A stretch of DNA of 64,000 nucleotides from Stenopsyche tienmushanensis (Eukaryota; Arthropoda; Insecta; Trichoptera; Stenopsychidae). The stretch is taken from positions 1,612,001-1,676,000 of the forward strand of contig WACJ01000124.1 of NCBI GenBank assembly GCA_008973525.1, read 5' to 3'. Below the pieces are notes generated by a model. The model did not search any database, was not told the DNA's origin, and was given only the letters and a program-made list of their open reading frames with translations. Within the stretch, counting starts at the first letter, position 1; each line of letters opens with the position of its first letter. The position numbers and the translations under genes are program-made. This document shows positions 63,515 through 64,000 of this stretch, one piece after another.

Positions 63515-64000
63515 AATTCCATGGGTTGAAATTTAAATTTAAAATGCTTTTTTAGATATGATCTTAACGCTTCTATATGCATTTCAGGATAGTTGATCCT
63601 CAGAAATCATGTTGCTCGTAATGAATGCCAAATGACGCCATTTATCAACAGTGTGATTTTTCTTGAAATGATGGCGTCTATGCAGCAGAATGAAATCTAA
63701 AAGCTCCCCATATACACGTCTCAAACAATATTTTACTGTGTTTATCATAATTTATTTTGTAGATATTTAAAAGAAAATATTGAAGAATATTTTAATACTA
63801 CTCGATTGGCTTCCATGTATATTCCAAATGTTTGAAAACCGAGTGTGTATATCGTATATAAAATTGTTGATGGGACATTAAAGTGCCTCATTAATTCATA
63901 TATATTTAAATATTTGTGCATTAATATCAAAGAAAATTCAATGTACAGAAATTAATTTATAAAAAAGTTAATGTAAGCTAGATAGTTATTGTATTGTTTC
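63515..64000. other. AT-rich flank, downstream intron or intergenic
   Basis: After the GTAATT donor the sequence is AT-rich with no recognised exon before the window ends. Confidence 0.4.

Noticed and set aside
1..64000. CRISPR arrays, operons, toxin or phage-defence systems
   Set aside because: No spaced identical repeats, no tightly packed collinear ORFs and no ribosome-binding-site pattern; the window is eukaryotic.

Overview
This is a eukaryotic window, almost certainly from an insect or other arthropod. It is AT-rich, has no operon-like gene packing, and its few convincing coding blocks are short exons with GT/AG boundaries. The resident mobile elements belong to families common in arthropods: mariner, hAT, pogo-like, an R1/jockey-like non-LTR element and an LTR retrotransposon. 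Most open frames are not genes. The species cannot be named from the sequence.

The only host gene I recognise is on the + strand. Three exons (31659-31744, 39440-39684, 39772-39903) join in phase and encode tetratricopeptide repeats closely resembling the C-terminal half of TMTC2, an ER-membrane O-mannosyltransferase family protein. Two further exon-like blocks (56783-56906, 63392-63512) have good splice sites and continue the same phase chain, but only the first few residues look TPR-like. They may be a divergent continuation, an isoform, or a separate gene. The N-terminal transmembrane part was not found and presumably lies to the left or in exons I could not see.

Layout: 1-16000 is gene-free AT-rich DNA with scattered GC-richer islands and one tRNA-like fragment. 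16000-28600 holds a decayed DDE transposase piece, a hAT end, an unusually long AT-rich minus-strand ORF (21962-22462) and a GC-rich island with a C tract. 28680-30015 is a dead mariner split by a minus-strand non-LTR retrotransposon with a 14-bp target-site duplication. 31659-39903 carries TMTC exons, with two mariner remnants in the first intron. 40470-49425 is a transposon cluster: two copies of a 1-kb pogo-like element flank a structurally complete LTR retrotransposon (minus strand, identical 627-bp LTRs, no polymerase genes), and a second pogo-like end lies between them. 49430-64000 is long intron-like or intergenic DNA with two exon-like blocks, a small hAT MITE and more GC islands.

I found no bacterial-type system, CRISPR array or gene cluster. 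The most informative observations are the nested insertion whose removal restores a reading frame, the recent non-autonomous LTR element, and the uncertain 3' structure of the TMTC gene.
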